Below are positions 37,454-44,124 of a stretch of DNA of 64,000 bases, piece by piece (positions within the stretch are counted from its first letter, which is position 1; each line of letters begins with the position of its first letter). The notes under the pieces were generated by a model, which was not told the DNA's origin, did no database searches, and was given only the letters and a program-made list of their open reading frames with translations. The DNA comes from an uncultured candidate division WPS-2 bacterium (GTDB lineage: Bacteria > Vulcanimicrobiota > Vulcanimicrobiia > Vulcanimicrobiales > Vulcanimicrobiaceae). The translations under genes were made by a program, and so were the position numbers. The stretch is taken from the NCBI GenBank assembly GCA_937927945.1, contig CALEYW010000015.1, positions 62,001 through 126,000 of the forward strand, written 5' to 3'.

Positions 37454-37641
37454 ACGTGCTCGTCGGGGTCGGCGCGGTGTGCTTCGCGCTGGTCCTCGCG
37501 GTTGGGGTCCTCGTCGCTTTCGCCGTACACGACCTCGGGGGTCGGCGTGATCCCGGCCACGTCGGCTTCGCGCCGGCTGAGCGGCGGCTCGTCGTCGGCC
37601 TGCGTGTGCAGCGGCCGCGGGTCATCCTCGTCGCGTTTCAT
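37450..37641 (-). CDS. Small acidic hypothetical protein
   Basis: This 63-residue protein is highly charged and probably disordered: KRDEDDPRPLHTQADDEPP and GESDEDPNREDQREAHR. A weak ribosome site (TGAGG) lies a few bases before ATG 37641. It ends tail-to-tail with the Rieske gene, the two stops sharing CTAG. It could be an artefact, but the amino-acid bias is more consistent than random antisense of the opposite gene, most of it lying beyond that gene. Confidence 0.4.
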   Translation of the reverse strand: MKRDEDDPRPLHTQADDEPPLSRREADVAGITPTPEVVYGESDEDPNREDQREAHRADPDEHV

Positions 37642-37733
37642 GCCTCAGGCGTACCCACGCGCGGCACGGCATCGACGAAAGTTGCACCATTTGTCGCATG
37701 ACGCTCCCCGGGCCAAAATCGTAGAGTGGGGGC

Positions 37734-38576
37734 ATGACCACGCGGCTTTTGGTCTGCCCGCCCGGACACTACGACGTCCGCTACTCGATCAACCCCTGGA
37801 TGTCACGCTTCGTGGGCGACAGCGCGCCCGACGCGCGCCGCCAATGGGAGCGGTTCATCGAGCTCGCAGGCTGCGTCGGCGACGTCGAGTTCATCCCGGT
37901 CGCGCAAGCCGAACAGACGCCTGACCTCGTTTTCACCGCCAACGCGGCGCTCATGTGCGGGAATCTTGCGATCGTCTCGAGCTTCCGCCATGCCGAACGC
38001 CGCCGGGAGCAACCGGTCTTCCGCGCCGCGCTGGCCCGCGCCGGTTTTGCCACGACCTTCCTCCAGCAGACGTATTTCGAGGGTGCCGGCGACGCGCTGT
38101 TCGACCGCGTCCGCCCGATCCTGTACGCCGGCTACGGCTGGCGCACCGAACGCGGCGCGACGTTGCAGCTGCAGGAGATCGTCGGATGCCGCGTACTCCC
38201 GCTGCTGCTCGTCGACGAACGGTTTTATCACCTCGACATCGCGCTGTGCCCGCTCTCCAGCGGACACGTGATGGCGTACATGGATGCGTTTTCGCCGCAC
38301 GCGCAAACGCTGCTGCGGCGCGCGATCGAGCCCGGGTACCTGATCGAGGTGTCGGTCGACGATGCGCTGCGCTTCGCATGCAATGCGGTGGAGATCGGCG
38401 ACGCGGTCATCCTCGACGATTGCTCGCGCCGTTTGCGCGAGCGCCTGCACGACATCGGGTATCGCGTGTTCCGCACCGAGCTCTCGGAGTTTCACAAGGG
38501 CGGCGGTTCGGCGAAGTGCCTGACCCTGCGGCTCGACGACGGCCCCGCCGTCGGAATGGCGGTCGCTTCGGCATAA
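37734..38576 (+). CDS. Arginine dihydrolase / guanidino-group modifying enzyme (ArgZ/AgrE-like)
   Basis: The 280-residue protein starts LLVCPPGHYDVRYSINPWM, a signature of amidinotransferase-fold enzymes of the ArgZ/AgrE and dimethylarginine dimethylaminohydrolase type. Active-site candidates are D65/N70 (DLVFTANAA), E116 (FEGAGD), H166 (FYHLDIAL) and C262 (GGGSAKCLTL). It probably hydrolyses the guanidino group of arginine or a related compound, giving ornithine or citrulline. It is alone, with no argB-type or carbamate kinase gene beside it. Confidence 0.8.
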   Translation: MTTRLLVCPPGHYDVRYSINPWMSRFVGDSAPDARRQWERFIELAGCVGDVEFIPVAQAEQTPDLVFTANAALMCGNLAIVSSFRHAERRREQPVFRAALARAGFATTFLQQTYFEGAGDALFDRVRPILYAGYGWRTERGATLQLQEIVGCRVLPLLLVDERFYHLDIALCPLSSGHVMAYMDAFSPHAQTLLRRAIEPGYLIEVSVDDALRFACNAVEIGDAVILDDCSRRLRERLHDIGYRVFRTELSEFHKGGGSAKCLTLRLDDGPAVGMAVASA

Positions 38577-38600
38577 CGAGGCGGCTTGCCACCGCCGAGG

Positions 38601-38801
38601 CTACTCCGCCTTTTCGAGGATCCGGCGCTCGTCCGTGCACGGACCGCCTTCGTGTTCGCAAGCCCGGCAACGCGCGACTTCGATCCAGGCGCCTCCGTGA
38701 AGCACCCGATCGTGCACGTGCGCGGATTTCGGGTGACCGCACCCGCGGCTGGCACAGCGCTCGTCGTTCGCGGCAGGATGGTGCATCGGCGTTCCCTCCA
38801 T
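38601..38801 (-). CDS. Small Cys/His-rich protein
   Basis: From ATG 38801, overlapping the upstream stop as TGATG, the 66-residue protein carries pairs of metal-ligand residues: CASRGCGHPKSAHVH and CRACEHEGGPC. They could bind one or two zinc ions. No family was recognised. Coupling to the MocA-like gene suggests both work in the same process, perhaps as a partner of a molybdenum enzyme. Confidence 0.55.
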   Translation of the reverse strand: MEGTPMHHPAANDERCASRGCGHPKSAHVHDRVLHGGAWIEVARCRACEHEGGPCTDERRILEKAE

Positions 38802-39388
38802 CAGTGTGCGGCGCGGGCCGCCCGCGCTTCCGCGTCGGACCACGCTACCGGCGTATCAACGTCGAAAACGTACCCATCGTCCGTTTCGTCCACCTCGACG
38901 ATACGCAGCGCCGGGTCACGCCGCACGCGCGCCGGCGACTCGTCGTCGCGCAGCGCGGCGATGCGTGCGCGCGCCTTCGGCGACCACACGACCGGATGAC
39001 CGGGCGTTCCGGCAACCACCGGAAAGGCCAGGTCGGCGTCGACCGGGACCCGTTCCAGAAACGCCCGCACCAGCGCGACGTCCAGGAAGGGCAGATCGCA
39101 GGCGATCACCGCCAGCGCAAGCTCAGGCGGAACTGCGGCGTGCGCCAAGGCAAGCGTGACGCTCGGGCCGGCGGTCGGCTGCGTCACGATCAGCCGGACG
39201 TCGCGAAGGTCGGCGAGCGCCTCCGCAACCGGCGGTGCGGCGACGATGATCGGGTGGAGTTCGGCCAACCCGAGCACGACGCGCCGGGCCAGGGGAACGC
39301 CCTCGAAGGGAGCGATCAGCTTATCCCGGCCCATCCGCAGCGAGCTTCCGGCCGCGAGGACGACCGTCTGCACGCGCGCCGGGTCCAC
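38801..39388 (-). CDS. MocA/MobA-like nucleotidyltransferase
   Basis: The 195-residue protein starts with QTVVLAAGSSLRMGRDKLIA, the LAAGxSxRMGxxK loop for CTP or GTP in molybdenum-cofactor cytidylyl or guanylyl transferases. AVIACDLPFLDVALVRAFLE provides the metal-binding aspartate and GTPGHPVVWS the later motif. Both MocA (cytosine dinucleotide) and MobA (guanine dinucleotide) fit; MocA is a little better. It is translationally linked to the small Cys/His protein. No molybdopterin biosynthesis gene is adjacent. Confidence 0.82.
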   Translation of the reverse strand: MDPARVQTVVLAAGSSLRMGRDKLIAPFEGVPLARRVVLGLAELHPIIVAAPPVAEALADLRDVRLIVTQPTAGPSVTLALAHAAVPPELALAVIACDLPFLDVALVRAFLERVPVDADLAFPVVAGTPGHPVVWSPKARARIAALRDDESPARVRRDPALRIVEVDETDDGYVFDVDTPVAWSDAEARAARAAH

Positions 39389-39450
39389 GGTGAGGACTTC
39401 GACCGGTGACGTTGACGATGCTCCCGGCCGCGTGATAAAGTTCCCAGGTT

Positions 39451-39765
39451 ATGTACGCGATCATCGAGACCGGCGGCAAGCAGTTGCGCGTCTCTGAAGG
39501 CGACGTCATTCGGACGGACCTCATCGAGACGGAAATCGGCTCGTCGGTCACGTTCGACCGCGTCGTCCTGGCCGCCAATGGCGACGACGTCACCATCGGC
39601 ACCCCCGCCGTGAGCGGCGCCTCGGTCACCGGCACGGTGCTGCGCCAGGCCAAGGACAAAAAGATCCTCGTCTTCCGCTACAAGTCGAAGAAGCGCGTCC
39701 GCACGCTCAACGGCCACCGCCAGCGCTTCGCCGAGATCCGGATCGACAAGATCGCTCTCCCGTAA
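39451..39765 (+). CDS. rplU: 50S ribosomal protein L21
   Basis: L21 sits on 23S rRNA in the large subunit. The protein is 104 residues and begins MYAIIETGGKQLRVSEGDVI, followed by VTFDRVVLAANGDDVTIGTP and KKRVRTLNGHRQRFAEIRIDKI. Length is normal. The next gene encodes Prp, the protease normally placed between L21 and L27, but L27 does not follow. Confidence 0.96.
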   Translation: MYAIIETGGKQLRVSEGDVIRTDLIETEIGSSVTFDRVVLAANGDDVTIGTPAVSGASVTGTVLRQAKDKKILVFRYKSKKRVRTLNGHRQRFAEIRIDKIALP

Positions 39766-39773
39766 GGGACGAA

Positions 39774-39796
39774 GCTTGTCCTGAGCCTGTCGAAGG
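39774..39796 (+). repeat. Short dispersed repeat (GCTTGTCCTGAGCCTGTCGAAGG type)
   Basis: The 23 bases between rplU and prp match a short sequence, TTGTCCTGAGCCTGTCGAAGG, that recurs as an intergenic repeat in many GC-rich bacteria. It touches the prp ATG (39797), so its AAGG would be the only Shine-Dalgarno-like motif and lies too close. A variant copy lies near 41373-41393. Confidence 0.6.
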
Positions 39797-40135
39797 ATGC
39801 TCGAGGTTCGTTTTTGCAGAGACAGCCGCAACCGGCTGTCTTCTGTTTTTGCCAAGGGCCACGCGGAGCAAGGCGAGCCGGGCGAGGACATCGCCTGTGC
39901 GGCGGTCTCGGCGCTGCTCCAGGCCGCGTGGGTCGGGTTGAGCGAGGTGGCCGGGGTCAGCGTCACGGGTCACCGCCGCAGCGGCGACTTCGCCATGCGC
40001 TGGCCGGAGGACGCCCGCGGCCGTGAGGACGTCCGGGCGATCGTCGCCACCGCCGAACTCGCGATCGAACAGATCGCTGCGCAATATCGCGGCGCGATTC
40101 GCGCGGTTCGCGAGACCGAACCGCAATCGCCGTAA
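39797..40135 (+). CDS. prp: Ribosomal-processing cysteine protease Prp
   Basis: Prp removes an N-terminal extension from L27 in bacteria that make it as a precursor. The 112-residue protein has the catalytic histidine in FAKGHAEQGEPGEDIACAAV (H22) and the cysteine (C34) in the same run, plus SALLQAAWVGLSEVAG. It lies in the usual slot after rplU. rpmA is not adjacent: the next gene encodes a small membrane protein. If L27 is elsewhere, Prp still has a job; otherwise the target is unknown. Confidence 0.85.
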   Translation: MLEVRFCRDSRNRLSSVFAKGHAEQGEPGEDIACAAVSALLQAAWVGLSEVAGVSVTGHRRSGDFAMRWPEDARGREDVRAIVATAELAIEQIAAQYRGAIRAVRETEPQSP

Positions 40136-40181
40136 CCGGCGAGCAGAACCTGGGTACACGCGCGTCGAAAGGAACCGCACG

Positions 40182-40421
40182 ATGAGCGACGCGACTCGAC
40201 CCCAGAACGGGGAGCTCCACCCACCCGACGGCCCGAACAGCGGCCCGTCGACCGACGCCGGCCGCACGGTGCTCGTCGGAGTCCTCGGCGGAATCATCTC
40301 CGCCGCCGGCTACCTCGTGTACCAGCGCCTCCCCGACGAACAGCGCGACCGCCTGCATCGCCAAGTGCGCGGCATCCTCGAGTCGCGGATCAACGAACTC
40401 CGCCAGAACTTTAACATCTAG
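40182..40421 (+). CDS. Small single-helix membrane protein in the rpmA slot
   Basis: The 79-residue protein has a hydrophilic N-terminus rich in Pro and Gly, one transmembrane segment (TVLVGVLGGIISAAGYLVYQ) and a charged C-terminal helix. AAAGGA at 40168-40173 before ATG 40182 supports the start. It is not L27: the basic, GGxT-rich sequence of that protein is absent. Function is unknown. It lies between prp and the transglycosylase gene. Confidence 0.6.
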   Translation: MSDATRPQNGELHPPDGPNSGPSTDAGRTVLVGVLGGIISAAGYLVYQRLPDEQRDRLHRQVRGILESRINELRQNFNI

Positions 40422-40443
40422 CTGATCGGGCACTCGCGGCCAT

Positions 40444-40968
40444 GTGAAGCTGGCGGCGCTGGTGCTTGCGATCGGGTTGCTTGGGGCGGGGCGGGGGGTG
40501 TCGGCGCCGCTCGTTGCGTATGCGGCGGCCTTGCGGGCATTCGATCCGGGACTCGACGAGTCGCGCGCGCTTTCGCTGGCGAGCCGGGTCGTCGCGGAGG
40601 CTGACGCGGCGCGACTCGACGCGCGGCTCGTCGTCGCGCTCGTCGCGGTGGAGTCGTCCTGGGATCCCCGCGCGGTTTCCCCCGCCGGAGCGCGGGGATT
40701 GGGCCAGTTGATGCCGGCGACCGCGGCTGCGCTCGGCGTCGACCCCGACGACGCGGCCGCCAACCTTCATGGCACCGTGCACTACCTCGCCGCACTGATC
40801 AGCCGGTACGGCCGCTATCCGCCGCAGGAGCGGTACGTGCGCGCGCTCGGAGCGTACAATGCCGGCAGAGGCGCGGTCGACCGGTTCGACGGGCTGCCGC
40901 CGTACGCCGAGACGCGCCTATATGTGTACCGGGTGATCGTCCTCTGGCGCCGTCTTTGCGGAGTGTGA
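40444..40968 (+). CDS. Lytic transglycosylase-like peptidoglycan enzyme
   Basis: The 174-residue protein has a signal peptide (LAALVLAIGLLGAGRGVSA) and a lysozyme-like SLT domain: VALVAVESSWDPRAVSPAGA with the catalytic glutamate, RGLGQLMPATAAALGV and RALGAYNAGRGAVDR. It cuts glycan strands in the periplasm. GTG 40444 is the start. Its 3' end overlaps the Tat gene on the other strand by 51 bases (40918-40968). Confidence 0.82.
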   Translation: MKLAALVLAIGLLGAGRGVSAPLVAYAAALRAFDPGLDESRALSLASRVVAEADAARLDARLVVALVAVESSWDPRAVSPAGARGLGQLMPATAAALGVDPDDAAANLHGTVHYLAALISRYGRYPPQERYVRALGAYNAGRGAVDRFDGLPPYAETRLYVYRVIVLWRRLCGV

Positions 40969-41370
40969 GAGGTCGACGGCCGCCATCGCCTGCGTCGGCT
41001 GATCCCACGGTTCGGGCGCGGAGCGCGGTTCGGCGAGCTTCTCTCCCACCGGCCGTTCGGGGTCCGGCTCCGGCGGATCGGGATGTTCGACCGAGGGGCG
41101 CGCGGTGTCGTACGAGGTTGCCTCGACGTATGGTTCGCCTGCGTACGGATCGTACGGCACGGGATCGTACGGTGGGGCCAGATCGGCATCGGTCGGCTTG
41201 ACCGGCTCGTGGTCCGCCGCTCGCTCCATCTCGCGGATGAACGATTGCGACGTGTTCTGCACCTCTCGGGTGAACTGCCCCACCTTGCGCAAGACCTTGG
41301 GGAGCTGTTCGGGACCGAAGAGCAGGAGGGCGGCGGCGCCGAGCAGCGCCATGTCGGGGATTGAGAGCAT
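40918..41370 (-). CDS. TatA/TatB-type translocase component with long disordered tail
   Basis: The N-terminal 45 residues are a Tat subunit: a hydrophobic segment (DMALLGAAALLLFG), the PEQLPKVLRKVGQFTREVQN hinge and amphipathic helix. The tail of about 100 residues is Pro/Asp/Tyr-rich (DLAPPYDPVPYDPYAG) and probably disordered. FGPEQLPK resembles TatB more than TatA. Tat proteins export folded proteins with twin-arginine signals. No tatC is in the window. Confidence 0.8.
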   Translation of the reverse strand: MLSIPDMALLGAAALLLFGPEQLPKVLRKVGQFTREVQNTSQSFIREMERAADHEPVKPTDADLAPPYDPVPYDPYAGEPYVEATSYDTARPSVEHPDPPEPDPERPVGEKLAEPRSAPEPWDQPTQAMAAVDLSHSAKTAPEDDHPVHI

Positions 41371-41372
41371 TC

Positions 41373-41393
41373 ACATCCTGAGCGTGTCGAAGG
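41373..41393 (+). repeat. Variant copy of the short dispersed repeat
   Basis: The 21 bases ACATCCTGAGCGTGTCGAAGG differ from the copy at 39774-39796 mainly at the 5' end and at one internal base. It lies two bases upstream of the Tat gene start (the Tat gene is on the opposite strand). The repeat is recognised from its common core CCTGAG-(C/G)-TGTCGAAGG. Confidence 0.5.
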
Positions 41394-41428
41394 GCGGAGG
41401 GTTTCTTCCCGGTCTCGTGCAACGCGTC

Positions 41429-41971
41429 ATGCCCCGCGCTGGTGCAGAAGGACGGCCCAGGCGGAGATTTACTCGAAGGCCGGCCCACGCCCTGAAGATC
41501 ATCTACACCCGCGGCAACCGGACCGAGACCCTGGCTTCGATCGCGACGCTGAGGAAGATTCTCAATCGGTTCGTTGCGCATCGTGTGTTCTACGAAGTGA
41601 GCTCGCGCAACAAGCGAGGGCACGAGTTCTTCTCTGCCAAAAATACGTTCGTCGTCGGCTCGATCGAGATCGTCAACCGCGACTACCTGACGATCACGAT
41701 CTTCGACGCGCACAACCCGTCACATTCGATCGAGATCCTCAACCCGGCGGCGATGCGCATCTACGACGACACGCTCGGCAAGGGTTTCGCGGTCTCGTTT
41801 CTGAGCGAGGGTGCCGGCGGCGTCGAGTCGCGCTGCTATCTGCGCGATGAGGGCGAAGACGGCGAGGGCATCAAGGAACGCAGCGCACTCGAAAAGATCA
41901 CGCTGCCGCAGCTCTTCGAATACCTCGAAGACATCACCAGTGCCGACGTGATCGGGACGAAAACGCTCTAG
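41429..41971 (+). CDS. Conserved-looking hypothetical protein, start uncertain
   Basis: The C-terminal 155 residues read like a real protein: KIIYTRGNRTETLASIATLR, ILNRFVAHRVFYEVSSRNKR, DYLTITIFDAHNPSHSIEIL and TLPQLFEYLEDITSADVIGT. The part before KIIYT is Arg-rich and may be an artefact. ATG 41429 is the only conventional start between 41390 and 41491; CTG 41491 is also possible. No domain was recognised. The stop codon falls in a palindrome that may terminate both this gene and its neighbour. Confidence 0.6.
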   Translation: MPRAGAEGRPRRRFTRRPAHALKIIYTRGNRTETLASIATLRKILNRFVAHRVFYEVSSRNKRGHEFFSAKNTFVVGSIEIVNRDYLTITIFDAHNPSHSIEILNPAAMRIYDDTLGKGFAVSFLSEGAGGVESRCYLRDEGEDGEGIKERSALEKITLPQLFEYLEDITSADVIGTKTL

Positions 41972-41988
41972 CGGCCCGGGCCTAGAGC
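41965..41988. terminator. Palindrome spanning the stops of two convergent genes
   Basis: GCTCTAG (41965-41971) and CTAGAGC (41982-41988) are perfect arms around a GCCCGGGC core. Each arm contains the TAG stop of one gene because both genes end in CTC-TAG. It would form a GC-rich hairpin and could act as a bidirectional terminator, though it lacks U tracts. Confidence 0.45.
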
Positions 41989-42476
41989 TCGCTGACCGAC
42001 ATCGTCACCTTGACGAGGTCGGGGCCGACCATCGCGAGCAGGTCGCGGTCCTTGACGGCTTCGGCGGTGAAGCCCATGACGAGATGCTTCGGCTGATACG
42101 TCTCGCCGGCGCGCCGCGCGCCTTCGAGAAACAAATGATACGCGTCCGCGTCGAGATACAACGTGCGCGCGCCGTCGCGCGAGCGGAACGCGAGCGTGTC
42201 GTAGCGCTGGAACGCCACCCGTTCGCCGTCGGGAAGCGGGCCTTCGGGGAGCTCGTACACGGCGGGCAGCTTCTTCGCCGCGTCGGTCGCGGCGCGGCTG
42301 ATGTGTTCGCGCGGAAGGAGCGGCGCGACGGCCGGACCGACGCGCGCGTCGCCCAGCAGCGCCAGCAGCAGGTGCGGCGGCGCGACGAATTGCGCACCGC
42401 GCCCGATGGCGATGCTCACGCTGGCGCGCATCACGTCGATCAGGTCGGGGCCGAGCCGAAGTTGCTCGTGGTCCAT
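41982..42476 (-). CDS. Stand-alone Clp N-terminal-domain protein
   Basis: This 164-residue protein contains the repeat-like Clp_N fold in AIGRGAQFVAPPHLLLALLG followed by DARVGPAVAPLL. These residues bind substrate adaptors or misfolded proteins in ClpA, ClpB or ClpC. There is no ATPase domain. The ATG is shared with the TPR gene stop (TAATG). A role as adaptor or decoy for a Clp chaperone is possible but not shown. Confidence 0.6.
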   Translation of the reverse strand: MDHEQLRLGPDLIDVMRASVSIAIGRGAQFVAPPHLLLALLGDARVGPAVAPLLPREHISRAATDAAKKLPAVYELPEGPLPDGERVAFQRYDTLAFRSRDGARTLYLDADAYHLFLEGARRAGETYQPKHLVMGFTAEAVKDRDLLAMVGPDLVKVTMSVSEL

Positions 42477-42949
42477 TACGAACGAGAGTTGCGACCTTCG
42501 AGCCTGGTCGCCTTCCGCAGCATCCGGACCGCCTCACCACGCCGCCCGCTGCGGTGCAGCGCGACACCCAGATTGTGATAGGCCGGCCCGTAGCCGTCGT
42601 CGATGCGGATCGCGGCCTCGTAATGGACGATCGCCTGCGCGATCGCGCCGTCTTCCAGCAGCAGGTTGCCGAGCGTGGTGATCGCGGCCGCCGAGCGCGG
42701 CTCGGCTTCCAGCGCCGTGATCAGCTCCTCGACCGCGCGCTCGCGGTCGCTGCGGCGGATCGCCACGATGGCCAGCTTGTTACGGGCCAGCGCGACGTCC
42801 CGCGGCCCTTCCGCGCGGGCGAGCGCCTCGCCGAAGGCGCTCTCGGCGGCGTCGAGCCGGCCGTGGTCGAGGTGGTGGACGCCACGCGCCAGCGGTTCCG
42901 AAGGGGGTCGGCCCGGGACCAGACGACGCATACGGTCGAAGAACGCCAC
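42476..42949 (-). CDS. Tetratricopeptide-repeat protein
   Basis: The 157-residue product contains three TPR-like helix pairs: LDHGRLDAAESAFGEALARA, RSDRERAVEELITALEAEPR and DGAIAQAIVHYEAAIRIDDG-like YGPAYHNLGVALHRSGRRGE. It probably forms a protein-docking scaffold. GTG 42949 is one base from the trmD GTG on the other strand, so both start codons lie in CACGTG. A downstream ATG is possible. It couples to the Clp_N gene by TAATG. Confidence 0.75.
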   Translation of the reverse strand: MAFFDRMRRLVPGRPPSEPLARGVHHLDHGRLDAAESAFGEALARAEGPRDVALARNKLAIVAIRRSDRERAVEELITALEAEPRSAAAITTLGNLLLEDGAIAQAIVHYEAAIRIDDGYGPAYHNLGVALHRSGRRGEAVRMLRKATRLEGRNSRS

Positions 42950-43684
42950 GTGTCAGTCTTGCACGTCGACGTGCTCACGCTCTTCCCGGAGATGTTCGCC
43001 CCGGTCGTCGGCCTCTCGATCGTGGGTCGCGCGATCGAGCGCGGCTTGATCGAGCTGCGGGTCCACCACTTGCTCGACGCGCTCGAGCCGGGCGAACGCG
43101 CCGACGAACGCCCGTACGGCGGCGGACCCGGGATGGTGCTGCGGATCGAGCCGCTCGCGCGGATCCTCGACCGCATCGTCGCCGAGGCGCCGCCCGGCGA
43201 GCGGCGCCGGATCGTCCTCACCTCGGCCAGCGGTCCCGTCTTCCGCCAAGCCGACGCGGAGGCGTGGGCCCAGCTCGACCGCTTGGTCTTGATCTGCGGC
43301 CACTACGAAGGGGTCGACGAGCGGCTGGGCGCGCTCTACCCGATCGAGGAGGTCGCCCTCGGGGAATTCGTCCTGACCGGCGGCGAGATCGCCGCGATGG
43401 CGTTCCTCGACGCCACCGTACGGCTGGTTCCGGACGCCATCGACGCCGCCTCGGCGGCCGCGGAATCCTGGGTCGACGGCGAGCCCGACCACCCCTCGTA
43501 CACGCGACCGCCGACCTTCCGCGGGGTCGACGTCCCGGCCGTCCTCTTGAGCGGCGACCACGCAAAGATCGCCGCCTGGCGGCGCGAGCAGTCCCGGGCG
43601 CGCGCGATCGCGAGGAACCGGGCGCTCGATGAGGCGAGTCCAGCGGGTCCCGACCTCCGGAACAATCCTGGGTTGTCGGAGTAG
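42950..43684 (+). CDS. trmD: tRNA (guanine37-N1)-methyltransferase
   Basis: TrmD methylates G37 of tRNAs reading CNN codons to prevent frameshifting. The 244-residue protein has VDVLTLFPEMFAPVVGLSIV, DERPYGGGPGMVLRIEPL, the knot LVLICGHYEGVDERLGAL and GEFVLTGGEIAAMAFLDATV, then PSYTRPPTFRGVDVPAVLLS. Start GTG 42950 abuts the TPR gene's start. rplS follows as in many genomes, but no rimM or rpsP precedes it. Confidence 0.94.
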   Translation: MSVLHVDVLTLFPEMFAPVVGLSIVGRAIERGLIELRVHHLLDALEPGERADERPYGGGPGMVLRIEPLARILDRIVAEAPPGERRRIVLTSASGPVFRQADAEAWAQLDRLVLICGHYEGVDERLGALYPIEEVALGEFVLTGGEIAAMAFLDATVRLVPDAIDAASAAAESWVDGEPDHPSYTRPPTFRGVDVPAVLLSGDHAKIAAWRREQSRARAIARNRALDEASPAGPDLRNNPGLSE

Positions 43685-43701
43685 GGGCTCCGTGGTACAC
43701 T
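43673..43701 (+). promoter_or_regulatory. Promoter candidate for rplS
   Basis: TTGTCG (43673-43678) and TACACT (43696-43701) are 17 bases apart, with TGG before the -10 giving an extended -10 element. Both boxes match four of six consensus positions. It overlaps the end of trmD and would start the rplS transcript about 53 bases before its ATG. Confidence 0.45.
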
Positions 43702-43713
43702 ACCGGGGTTGCC

Positions 43714-43731
43714 CGCCGCCCCTGTGCGGCG
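43714..43731 (+). terminator. Hairpin in the rplS leader
   Basis: CGCCGC and GCGGCG form a 6-base stem with a 6-base loop, followed by ATTTT. It lies between the promoter candidate and the rplS ATG (43761). It could be a weak terminator for trmD or an attenuator for L19. The U tract is short. Confidence 0.4.
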
Positions 43732-43760
43732 ATTTTCGCGTGAGCCACAGAAGAGCTGTC

Positions 43761-44111
43761 ATGAACGTACTCGACCTGATCCAGAAGGAACAGGAAAAGC
43801 CGACTGTCCCGGATTTCCGTCCGGGCGACACCGTCAAAGTCTACTCGAAGGTCGTCGAGGGCGGCAAAGAACGCGTCCAGATGTTCGAAGGCGTCGTGAC
43901 GGTCCGCAAGGGCGGCGGCTCTGCCGAGTCGATCACCGTCCGCCGCGTCGCCCACGGCGTCGGCGTGGAGCGCTCGTTCCTGCTGCACAGCCCGCGCGTC
44001 GATCGCATCGAAGTTTCGAAGCGCGGCATCGTCCGCCGCTCGCGTCTGTATTACCTCAGCGACAGAATCGGCAAGGCGGCCCGCATCAAGGAACGCAAGA
44101 CCGCGAAGTAA
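43761..44111 (+). CDS. rplS: 50S ribosomal protein L19
   Basis: L19 lies at the 30S-50S interface. The 116-residue protein has MNVLDLIQKEQEKPTVPDFR, GDTVKVYSKVVEGGKERVQM, FEGVVTVRKGGGSAESITVR and RRSRLYYLSDRIGKAARIKE, all standard. The ATG at 43761 gives the standard start. It sits after trmD and before the signal peptidase genes. Confidence 0.96.
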   Translation: MNVLDLIQKEQEKPTVPDFRPGDTVKVYSKVVEGGKERVQMFEGVVTVRKGGGSAESITVRRVAHGVGVERSFLLHSPRVDRIEVSKRGIVRRSRLYYLSDRIGKAARIKERKTAK

Positions 44112-44124
44112 CGCGGTCTTCCTC

